The position numbers and the translations under genes were made by a program. Below are positions 57,023 to 64,000 of a DNA stretch of 64,000 bases, piece after piece. The DNA comes from Nocardioides xinjiangensis (GTDB lineage Bacteria; Actinomycetota; Actinomycetes; Propionibacteriales; Nocardioidaceae). Position 1 is the first letter of the stretch. The number at the start of each line of letters is the position of its first letter. The stretch is from contig NZ_JAFMSY010000001.1 of assembly GCF_017916455.1 (NCBI RefSeq), forward strand, positions 558,001 through 622,000. The letters are read 5' to 3'. The notes beneath the pieces are model-generated. The model worked only from the letters and a program-made list of their open reading frames with translations, searched no databases and was not told the DNA's origin.

Positions 57023-57876
57023 CGCACGCGCTCGAGCCTGTAGTGCAGCCTGACGGCGGACGCGCCCCAGACCCGCAGCTCGTGGTCGGTCCGCAGCACC
57101 CCGTCGGGTTCCACGTAGAGGTGGAAGGTCTCGTGCAGCGGCAGGCGGGCGGCGTGGGAGCGCCGGTCCTGGACGACGACGTAGGCGCCGTCCCGGCCGA
57201 ACCGGCCGGCCGGCGACTGCAGGACGAGCCCGCCGTCGCTGGTGACGGACGGGCGAAGGAACACCTGGACGTTGCCCGACTCGAGCGGGAACGCGACGTG
57301 CACGCTGGGCCGGTCCGCGCCCGGCAGGGCGCGCGCGGAGTAGGCACCGCTGAACACCGGCCTCCCGCTCGCGCGCAGCGTGCGCGTCCACGCCGCCGCG
57401 ACCTGGCGACCCTGCCCGTCGCGGATCGGCGTGACCCGGCTGTCCATGCCGCGGGCGACGTCGAGGGGGCGCATCGGCAGGGCGAGCTGCTCGACGCGCC
57501 GGAACCACAGTCGCGAGACCAGCTCGCCGGCAGGCCAGAAGAGCGGCGACCAGCCGGTCCACACCTCCATCCGCCAGGCCGCCGTGTGCTCGTAGAAGTC
57601 ACGCACCTCCGCGCGAAGGCGCCGAGCGTCGAACCCCGGACCGTCCAGGACCGCCATCGAGGGCAGCAGGCCGGCGTCGGGGTCCGCTCCCCCCGGCAAG
57701 CCGCCGTGCCGGGCGGCCTCGGCCGCGAGCCACTCGTCGTCGACCCGTGGTGACCGGCTCACGGGTGCGTCGAGCCAGCGCTCGGGACCGTCGAGGTCGA
57801 CCTCGCGCCCGGTGAGGTGCCAGAGCTTCCGGGACGCAAGGTCCAGCACGTGGGACACGAGCCGGGATTGTGCCAT
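57019..57876 (-). CDS. Conserved hypothetical protein paired with the CrtA-like gene
   Basis: 285 residues, no signal peptide or membrane segment. Notable parts: DFYEHTAAWRMEVWTGWSPL, LFWPAGELVSRLWFRRVEQL, ALPMRPLDVARGMDSRV and a C-terminal beta-rich stretch with LHETFHLYVEPDG. I recognise no named domain. The many aromatic residues in the middle suggest a lipid- or sterol-like ligand pocket. It overlaps the CrtA-like gene by 4 nt, so both are cotranslated. Function unknown. Confidence 0.75.
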   Translation of the reverse strand: MAQSRLVSHVLDLASRKLWHLTGREVDLDGPERWLDAPVSRSPRVDDEWLAAEAARHGGLPGGADPDAGLLPSMAVLDGPGFDARRLRAEVRDFYEHTAAWRMEVWTGWSPLFWPAGELVSRLWFRRVEQLALPMRPLDVARGMDSRVTPIRDGQGRQVAAAWTRTLRASGRPVFSGAYSARALPGADRPSVHVAFPLESGNVQVFLRPSVTSDGGLVLQSPAGRFGRDGAYVVVQDRRSHAARLPLHETFHLYVEPDGVLRTDHELRVWGASAVRLHYRLERVR

Positions 57877-57909
57877 GCGGCCGACACCGGCGCGCGGTGT
57901 CCGCTGCCC

Positions 57910-59883
57910 TCAGACGACGCTGAGCGGCAGCAGCTTCTGCCCGGTCGGGCCCACCTGAATCTCGGTGCCCATCTCCGGGCACACACCACAGTCGTAGCAG
58001 GGCGTCCAGCGGCAGTCCTCGACCTCGATGTCGGCGCCGTCGGCGGCCGCGAGGGCGTCCTCCCAGTCGCCCCACAACCAGTCCTTGTCGAGACCCGAGT
58101 CGAGGTGCTCCCACGGCAGCACCTCGTCGTAGTCGCGCTCGCGGGTGGTGTACCAGTCGACGTCGACCCCGGTGCCGGCGAGCGCCCGCTCGGCCGACGC
58201 CATCCAGCGGTCGTAGGAGAAGTGCTCGCTCCAGCCGTCGAACCGGCCGCCGTCGCGCCACACCTGCTCGATGACCCGCCCGACCCGGCGGTCGCCGCGC
58301 GAGAGCAGGCCCTCGACGATGCCGGGCTTGCCGTCGTGGTAGCGGAAGCCGATCGCCCGGGCGTACTTCTTGTCTTGGCGCACCACCTCGCGCAGCAGCC
58401 GCAGCCGCTCATCGGTGGCCTCGTGGTCGAGCTGCGGTGCCCACTGGAACGGGGTGTGCGGCTTGGGCACGAACCCGCCGATCGAGACGGTGCAGCGGAT
58501 GTCGTTGCGCCCGGAGACCTCGCGACCCTTGGCGATGACGCGCTTGGCGAGGTCGGCGATGGCGAGCACGTCGTCGTCGGTCTCCCGCGGGAGGCCGCAC
58601 ATGAAGTACAGCTTCACCTGACGCCAGCCGTGGGAGTACGCCGCCGCGACGGTGCGGATGAGGTCCTCCTCGGTGACCATCTTGTTGATCACCTTGCGCA
58701 TGCGCTCCGAGCCGCCCTCGGGGGCAAAGGTCAGGCCGGAGCGGCGGCCGTTGCGCGAGAACTCGTTGGCGAGGGTGATGTTGAAGGCGTCGACGCGGGT
58801 GCTGGGCAGCGACAGCGAGACGTTGGAGCCCTCGTAGCGGTCGGCGAGGCCCTTGGCGACGTCGCCGATCTCGGTGTGGTCGGCGCTGGACAGCGACAGC
58901 AGCCCGACCTCTTCGAAACCGGACTTGCGGATGCCGTTCTCCACCATGTCGCCGATGGTCTTGATCGACCGCTCGCGCACCGGGCGGGTGATCATCCCGG
59001 CCTGGCAGAAGCGGCAGCCGCGGGTGCAGCCGCGGAAGATCTCCACGGAGAAGCGCTCGTGCACCGTCTCCGCGAGCGGCACCAGGGGGTTCGCCGGGTA
59101 CGGCCACTGGTCGAGGTCCATCAGCGTGTGCTTGCGCACGCGGAAGGGGATCCCGGGGCGGTTCGGCACGACGGCCTCGATCGACCCGTCGGCGGCGTAC
59201 GCCACGTCGTAGAAGCGCGGGACGTAGATGTTGCCCGTCACCGCGAGCCGGCGCAGCAGCTCCTCGCGGCCGCCGGGGCGGTCCTCGGCCTTCCACTCGC
59301 GCACGACCTCGGAGATCGCCAGCACGACCTCCTCGCCGTCGCCGAGCACCGCGGCGTCGACGAAGTCGGCGATCGGCTCGGGGTTGAAGGCCGCGTGGCC
59401 GCCGGCGATGACGACGGGATCGTCCTCCCCGCGCTCCGCCGCGTGCAGCGGGATCCCGGCGAGGTCCAGGGCGTTGAGCATGTTGGTGTAGCCGAGCTCG
59501 GTCGAGAAGCTCAGGCCCAGGACGTCGAACGCGCGGACCGGGCGGTGGCTGTCGACGGTGAACTGCGGGATCGGGCCGTGCTCGTCACCCTCGCGCATCA
59601 CCCGCTCCATGTCGGGCCACACCGAGTAGGTGCGCTCGGCGAGGATCCAGTCGCGCTCGTTGAGGACCTCGTAGAGGATCTGGACTCCCTGGTTGGGCAG
59701 GCCGACCTCGTAGGCGTCGGGGTACATCAGCGCCCAGCGGACCGTGGGGCCGCCGGTCCCCGACACCTCGGCGCAGTCCCAGTCCTTGACGACCGAGTTC
59801 AGCTCGCCGCCGACGTACTGGATGGGCTTCTGCACCGTCGGCAGCTTCGCCTCCAGGCGCGGGAACACCGACGCGACGGACAT
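57910..59883 (-). CDS. TIGR03960 family B12-binding-domain/radical SAM protein
   Basis: 657 residues. N-terminal B12-binding-like Rossmann domain (about 60-200; FDVLGLSFSTELGYTNMLNAL, VIAGGHAAFNPEPIADFVDA) without a clear DxHxxG cobalamin-base motif. Radical SAM core with CTRGCRFC (CxxxCxxC near residue 288) and DHTEIGDVAKGL. A C-terminal Cys-rich segment CRWTPCYDCGVCPEMG probably holds another cluster. Substrate unknown; usually next to the TIGR03936 gene, with which it may modify a nucleic acid or cofactor. Here they are separated by the glycan cluster. Gene start ATG 59883. Confidence 0.93.
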   Translation of the reverse strand: MSVASVFPRLEAKLPTVQKPIQYVGGELNSVVKDWDCAEVSGTGGPTVRWALMYPDAYEVGLPNQGVQILYEVLNERDWILAERTYSVWPDMERVMREGDEHGPIPQFTVDSHRPVRAFDVLGLSFSTELGYTNMLNALDLAGIPLHAAERGEDDPVVIAGGHAAFNPEPIADFVDAAVLGDGEEVVLAISEVVREWKAEDRPGGREELLRRLAVTGNIYVPRFYDVAYAADGSIEAVVPNRPGIPFRVRKHTLMDLDQWPYPANPLVPLAETVHERFSVEIFRGCTRGCRFCQAGMITRPVRERSIKTIGDMVENGIRKSGFEEVGLLSLSSADHTEIGDVAKGLADRYEGSNVSLSLPSTRVDAFNITLANEFSRNGRRSGLTFAPEGGSERMRKVINKMVTEEDLIRTVAAAYSHGWRQVKLYFMCGLPRETDDDVLAIADLAKRVIAKGREVSGRNDIRCTVSIGGFVPKPHTPFQWAPQLDHEATDERLRLLREVVRQDKKYARAIGFRYHDGKPGIVEGLLSRGDRRVGRVIEQVWRDGGRFDGWSEHFSYDRWMASAERALAGTGVDVDWYTTRERDYDEVLPWEHLDSGLDKDWLWGDWEDALAAADGADIEVEDCRWTPCYDCGVCPEMGTEIQVGPTGQKLLPLSVV

Positions 59884-60021
59884 GCGCAGAACACCTCGAC
59901 AAGATCGGGGACACGGAACCGGGGGAAGGATGGGGCGGCGCGACGGCGCCGACCCACAAGGGTACGTCGGAGCCGGCGCTGCGGCCTACTCACCGAGGCG
60001 CCGCGTCCGTTACGACCGGGC

Positions 60022-61206
60022 TCAGCGACGCCCCGCGTCGGCCGACCTCAGGTGGATGTTCTGGAGCAGGCCGAGGGCGAGCATGCCGGCGAAGAGCGAG
60101 CTGCCGCCGTAGGACACGAACGGCAGCGGCACGCCGGTCACGGGCATGATGCCCAGGCACATGCCGATGTTCTGGAACGCCTGGAAGCCCCACCAGCAGG
60201 CGATGCCGGCGGCGGCCACCCGGCCGAAGAGGTCGCCGGCACGGGCGGAGATCGCCAGCGCGCGCCAGATCACCAGGGCGAGCAGCAGGATCAGCAGCCC
60301 GGCGCCCACGAGGCCGAGCTCCTCCCCGGCGACGGTGAAGATGAAGTCGGTGTGCTGCTCGGGCACGAACCCCGAGCGGGTCTGGGAGCCGTCGAAGAGG
60401 CCCTGGCCGAACAGGCCCCCGTTGCCGACGGCGATGCGCGCCTGCTCGGTGTTGTAGCCGGCGCCGCGCGGGTCGAGGTCGGGGTTGGTGAAGGCCATGA
60501 ACCGGTCGAGCTGGTAGGGCTTCAGCACGCCCGCCGACACCGCGACGACGGCGCCGGCGACGCCGCCGAGGGTGAGCCCGGCGAGCCACAGCCTCCCGGC
60601 GCCGGCGACGGCGAGCACCCCGAAGACGGTCGCGGCCAGCACCAGCATCGTGCCGAGGTCGGGCTGGAGCAGGATGAGGACCGCGGGCACGCCGGCGATG
60701 GCGAGCATCGCGACGACCTCGAGGCTGCGGACCCCGCGCCCCCAGCGGCGCTCGGTGCGCTCGGCGACGACCAGCGCCATGCCGATGACCACCGCGAGCT
60801 TGGCCAGCTCCGAGGGCTGGATCGACATGCCGCCCAGCTGGATCCAGGAGCGGGAGCCGTTGATCGTGCTGCCCGCGACGAGCACCATGACGAGGCCGCC
60901 GACGCTCGCGAGGTACGCCAGCGGCGCCAGGATGCGTACCCAGCGGTGGTCGGTGGCCAGCACGGCCACCATGAGCACGAGTCCGATCGCGACGTTGACG
61001 AGGTGCTTGCGCAGGTAGGCGTTGGGGTCGCCGCCGGTGAGCTCGGCACGGGTCGAGGTGGCCGACCACACGAGCAGGGTGCCGAGGGTGACGAGCGCGA
61101 GGGTCGCCACCATCAGCAGCCAGTCGAGGCCCGGGGCGCGCGAGGTCAGGGTGGGCTGGCCCGGGCGGGCGGGACGCCCCGTGGGGCGGCTGGAGGTGAT
61201 CGTCAC
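60022..61206 (-). CDS. rodA: Rod shape-determining protein RodA (SEDS glycosyltransferase)
   Basis: 394 residues with ten membrane helices. SEDS motifs: GSRSWIQLGGMSIQPSELAK, LQPDLGTMLVLAA (catalytic-region Asp) and GVPLPFVSYGGSSLFAGM. It polymerises lipid II into glycan strands for sidewall growth, with PBP2 as partner. GTG 61206 overlaps the pbp2 stop by 4 nt. Confidence 0.97.
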   Translation of the reverse strand: MTITSSRPTGRPARPGQPTLTSRAPGLDWLLMVATLALVTLGTLLVWSATSTRAELTGGDPNAYLRKHLVNVAIGLVLMVAVLATDHRWVRILAPLAYLASVGGLVMVLVAGSTINGSRSWIQLGGMSIQPSELAKLAVVIGMALVVAERTERRWGRGVRSLEVVAMLAIAGVPAVLILLQPDLGTMLVLAATVFGVLAVAGAGRLWLAGLTLGGVAGAVVAVSAGVLKPYQLDRFMAFTNPDLDPRGAGYNTEQARIAVGNGGLFGQGLFDGSQTRSGFVPEQHTDFIFTVAGEELGLVGAGLLILLLALVIWRALAISARAGDLFGRVAAAGIACWWGFQAFQNIGMCLGIMPVTGVPLPFVSYGGSSLFAGMLALGLLQNIHLRSADAGRR

Positions 61207-63332
61207 GGCGTTCGCTCCGTCCCGGCCGGGACCGGCGGCATGATGGAGCCGTCGTCGAGGAAGTCGGGCAGCCGCGCGGGCGGGACCGTGCCGGGCGTGG
61301 CGGCGCGGGCGGGGCGCACGGTCTCGCCGTCGACGCCGTACAGCGCCTCCCAGATCGCGCGGATGCCGTCGCCGGTGGACCCCGACCCGGTGCCGCCCTG
61401 GCTGATCATCATCACCACGACGTAGTCCTCGGAGTACGAGGCGACCCAGCCGGTCGACTGCTTGCCGTAGACCTCGGCGGACCCGGTCTTGGCCCGGATG
61501 GTGACCCGGTCGAGCGGGAAGCCGCCCATCTTCCAGGCCATCGTGCCCACGCGGGTGACGTCCTGCAGGGCCCGGTCGATGTAGTCGAGGTACCTCTGCG
61601 GCACGTCGACGCGACCGGCCCTGCGCGGCGCGATCCGGCGCAGCACCTCGCCTTCCGGGCTGACGACCGCCTTGGCGACGGTGGGGACCCACAGCGTGCC
61701 GCCGTTGCTGAGCGCGGCGTAGGCGCGGGCCAGCTGGAGCGGCGTCACGATCGTGTCGCCCTGCCCGATCGAGAAGTTCACGGCGTCCCCGGCACGGTAG
61801 AGGTTGCCCTCGAGGCAGAACTCGCGCGCGAACCGGTAGACGAAGTCGCTGGTGTCCGGCGTCTGCGGCTTGTCGCTGAGCTCGCAGTAGTAGTCCTTCT
61901 GCGACTCGTAGTAGTCCTGCTTCCACTGGCGGTCGGCGATCCGGCCGGGCGCCTCGCCGGGGAGGTCGATGCCGGTGCGCGACCCGAAGCCGAACTCCTT
62001 GGCCTCCGCGACCAGCGGGTCCTTGGCGTCGATGTCGGCGGGGTCGCTGCCGAACCGCTGCCAGAAGTCGTAGCCGATGCGGTAGAAGAAGGTGTTGCAG
62101 GAGACCTCGAGGGCCTTGGCGAAGCCGATGTCGCCGTAGGCGCCGGACTCGTAGTTCTTGAACACGCGGTTGCCGACCTGGAAGCCCGACGAGCACGGCA
62201 GCGTGGTGTCGGTCGAGTAGCCGTTGGTGAGCGCTCCGGCGGTCATGAACGGCTTCCACGTCGACCCGGGCGCGAACTGGCCCTGGGTGGCGCGCGAGAG
62301 CAGCGGGGTGCCGGCCTGCTCGGAGTAGAGCCGCCTCAGCTGCTCCTCGCTGATGCCCCCGGTCCACACGTCGGGGTCGTACGTCGGCTGGCTGGCCATC
62401 GCCACGACACGCCCGGTCCTGGCGTCCAGGACCACCGCGGCGCCGGAGTCCGCCGCGAATCGCCGACCCGTCACCGGGTCCACCTGGGTGCGCTGGTGGG
62501 CGATCCGCTCGGCGAGCTGCTTCTCCACGACCGCCTGCACCTTCGCGTCGATCGAGGTCACCAGCGTGTCGCCCGGCGTGCTCTCGACGAGGGAGTCGTC
62601 GCCCAGCACGCGGCCCATGGAGTCCACGGCGACCCGGCGGTAGCCGGGCAGCCCGCGCAGCCACTCGTCGTACTCCTTCTCGACACCGGCGCGGCCCACG
62701 ACCGAGGCGCCGTTGAGCGAGCGGTCGTCGCGCTCGGCAGCGAGGTCGTACTCCTCCTCCGTGACCGGGCTGAGGTAGCCCAGCACGTGCGCGAGGTTGA
62801 TGCCGAAGGGTCGGGGGTAGGAGCGCACGCTCTGCTGCTCCGCGAGGACCCCCGGGTAGTCCTCCGGCTGCTCCAGCACCCGCAGCGCGACGTCCTTCGT
62901 GACGTCGGTCGCGACCGGCACCGGCTGGTAGGGCGAGCCGTTCCAGCAGACGTCGCGGACGCTGCCCGGGTCGCCGCACGTGACCAGCCGGGCCTCGACG
63001 TCCTCGGGCGTCGCGCCGACGACGACGGCCACCCGGCGCAGGAGCTCGGTGCGCTGGTCCTCCTCGAGCTTGCCGAGCAGCGTCCGGTCGACCGAGATGA
63101 CCCACGAGGTCCGGTTGGCGACCAGCGGACGGCCCTGGCTGTCCACGATGAGCCCGCGCTGCGGCTGGACGACGATGTCGCGGACGGACTGGTCGGCCGC
63201 CTGGGCCTGGTAGGACTCCCCGCCGATGACCTGGAGGTAGTAGAGCCGCACGAACAGGGTCGCGAAGAGCGAGAACACGAGCGCCTGCACGACCACCAGG
63301 CGGAGCCGGGTGCGGTGCGTCGCGGGACTCAC
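61203..63332 (-). CDS. mrdA: Penicillin-binding protein 2 (class B transpeptidase)
   Basis: 709 residues. One N-terminal membrane helix (LVVVQALVFSLFATLFVRLY), the pedestal domain with GLIVDSQGRPLVANR, and a transpeptidase domain with STWK (357-360), SCN (411-413) and KTG (615-617). It cross-links peptidoglycan made by RodA. Between SCN and KTG is an insertion containing a Cys pair (YYCELSDKPQ and FAREFCLEGN) which may form a disulphide outside the cell. GTG overlaps the mreD stop. Confidence 0.96.
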   Translation of the reverse strand: MSPATHRTRLRLVVVQALVFSLFATLFVRLYYLQVIGGESYQAQAADQSVRDIVVQPQRGLIVDSQGRPLVANRTSWVISVDRTLLGKLEEDQRTELLRRVAVVVGATPEDVEARLVTCGDPGSVRDVCWNGSPYQPVPVATDVTKDVALRVLEQPEDYPGVLAEQQSVRSYPRPFGINLAHVLGYLSPVTEEEYDLAAERDDRSLNGASVVGRAGVEKEYDEWLRGLPGYRRVAVDSMGRVLGDDSLVESTPGDTLVTSIDAKVQAVVEKQLAERIAHQRTQVDPVTGRRFAADSGAAVVLDARTGRVVAMASQPTYDPDVWTGGISEEQLRRLYSEQAGTPLLSRATQGQFAPGSTWKPFMTAGALTNGYSTDTTLPCSSGFQVGNRVFKNYESGAYGDIGFAKALEVSCNTFFYRIGYDFWQRFGSDPADIDAKDPLVAEAKEFGFGSRTGIDLPGEAPGRIADRQWKQDYYESQKDYYCELSDKPQTPDTSDFVYRFAREFCLEGNLYRAGDAVNFSIGQGDTIVTPLQLARAYAALSNGGTLWVPTVAKAVVSPEGEVLRRIAPRRAGRVDVPQRYLDYIDRALQDVTRVGTMAWKMGGFPLDRVTIRAKTGSAEVYGKQSTGWVASYSEDYVVVMMISQGGTGSGSTGDGIRAIWEALYGVDGETVRPARAATPGTVPPARLPDFLDDGSIMPPVPAGTERTP

Positions 63333-63841
63333 GAGGTCGCCCACTGCGGGTGAAGGCGGGCGAACAGCCGCATCAGCGGCGGCAGCACGAACGGCGTCAG
63401 CAGCACGTCCCACACCAGCGCGACGAGGACGACCTCGAGCAGGCCGGCGACCGACGTCGCGGGGTCCCGGAGCAGGACGCCGCTGAGCGCGAAGAGCGAC
63501 GTGGCGACGAACGACGCCGCGGCGACGGTGCCGACGACGGCCAGCGCGCTCGGCTTCTGGTCCTGCCGCACCCGGGCGGCGAGGAACGCCGCGACGGTGA
63601 GCGCGAGCGCCCAGCGGCCGGCGACGTGGTCGGCCGGCGGCGCGAGGTCGAGGGCGAGCCCCGCGGTGAAGCCGAGCAGCAGCGCGAACGGCGCCTCGAC
63701 GGTGAGCGCGGCGGCCACGACGACGAGCAGGCAGAGATTGGGCACGACGCCGTGCCAGGCGACGTGGGGGAACAGGGAGACCTGCATGACCAGGGCGACG
63801 ACGACGGCGGCCAGGGCGACCGGCCAGCGGAGGTGGGTCAT
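63329..63841 (-). CDS. mreD: Rod shape-determining protein MreD
   Basis: 170 residues, five to six membrane helices, normal length. LFPHVAWHGVVPNLCLLVVV and GFTAGLALDLAPPADHVAGRWAL are the typical family segments. Part of the elongation complex with MreC, PBP2 and RodA. ATG overlaps the mreC stop by 4 nt. Confidence 0.95.
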   Translation of the reverse strand: MTHLRWPVALAAVVVALVMQVSLFPHVAWHGVVPNLCLLVVVAAALTVEAPFALLLGFTAGLALDLAPPADHVAGRWALALTVAAFLAARVRQDQKPSALAVVGTVAAASFVATSLFALSGVLLRDPATSVAGLLEVVLVALVWDVLLTPFVLPPLMRLFARLHPQWATS

Positions 63842-64000
63842 CGCAGCGTCCCGTCGGCCTCGATGACCGCGCGGTCACTGGCCGAGCCGCTGGGGACCAT
63901 CACGCCGACCACGTCGAGGGCGGAGAAGTCGACGAACGGCTCGACGACCGCACGCTGCGTCGCCTCGCGCAGGGAGCTGTAGACCTCGGTGATCGTGCCG
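63838..64000 (-). CDS. mreC: Rod shape-determining protein MreC, C-terminal end
   Basis: Only the last 54 codons are in the window: TITEVYSSLREATQRAVVEP, then FSALDVVGVMVPSGSASDRA and a short end ADGTLR. The segment LDVVGVMVP is the final beta strand of the MreC domain. The remainder lies beyond base 64000, probably preceded by mreB. Confidence 0.88.
   Translation of the reverse strand, partial: GTITEVYSSLREATQRAVVEPFVDFSALDVVGVMVPSGSASDRAVIEADGTLR

Overview
The window is very GC-rich DNA with dense, mostly single-strand gene runs, frequent ATGA/GTGA stop-start overlaps, many GTG starts and many apparently leaderless genes. Together with the mreCD-pbp2-rodA, TIGR03960/TIGR03936-rne-rplU-rpmA-obg-proB and gatCAB-ligA blocks this points to an actinobacterial chromosome, most likely a Nocardioides-like member of the Nocardioidaceae (inference from gene content and protein style; no database search was possible). 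No tRNA, rRNA, CRISPR array, insertion sequence or prophage was recognised. Layout, left to right. 1-5.5 kb: end of an LD-carboxypeptidase (S66), a DUF6973-like protein, a VOC protein, a GNAT acetyltransferase and kynureninase in one overlapping minus-strand run, ilvD, and an XRE regulator. 5.5-11.7 kb: a BNR-repeat protein, a DrrAB-type ABC exporter with a divergent PadR regulator, an EamA exporter and a PQQ-type sugar dehydrogenase lipoprotein. 11.7-19.9 kb (the most interesting part): a minus-strand operon opened by a cobalamin riboswitch that encodes a secreted alpha/alpha-barrel protein, a secreted DUF4430-like protein with a C-terminal membrane anchor, and a complete ECF transporter (EcfT, fused double ATPase, S component). 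A second secreted barrel paralogue lies immediately upstream. The two protein types correspond to the two domains of animal transcobalamin/intrinsic factor, so the locus looks like a surface vitamin B12 capture and import system. 19.9-23.2 kb: gatCAB. 23.4-26.5 kb (plus): a DMFase-beta-like lipoprotein, a small lipoprotein and an LCP protein. 26.5-33 kb (minus): a NarL-type two-component system, an RTX-like calcium-binding secreted protein and ligA. 33.1-35.4 kb (plus): a TetR regulator with a strong palindromic operator and an MFS DHA2 exporter. 35.5-39.7 kb (minus): iscS, mnmA, a serine hydrolase and a MetE-core-like protein in a fully overlapping operon. 39.9-48 kb (minus): proB, obg, rpmA, rplU, a very long RNase E/G and TIGR03936. 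48.1-57.9 kb: a surface-glycan gene cluster (flippase, GT-C-like membrane protein, three GT2 enzymes, DUF2304, two methyltransferases) plus a frameshifted CrtA-like gene and its partner, sitting between TIGR03936 and TIGR03960, which are usually neighbours. 57.9-64 kb (minus): the TIGR03960 radical SAM protein, rodA, pbp2, mreD and the end of mreC. Several themes connect the genes: cobalamin acquisition in the 12-19 kb operon; cell-wall elongation and envelope building (mre/rod, LCP, glycan cluster, LD-carboxypeptidase); and translation and RNA maintenance (gatCAB, mnmA/iscS, obg, L21/L27, RNase E/G). A shared promoter layout, TAGNNT followed 6-9 nt later by ATG or GTG, recurs at ten starts.
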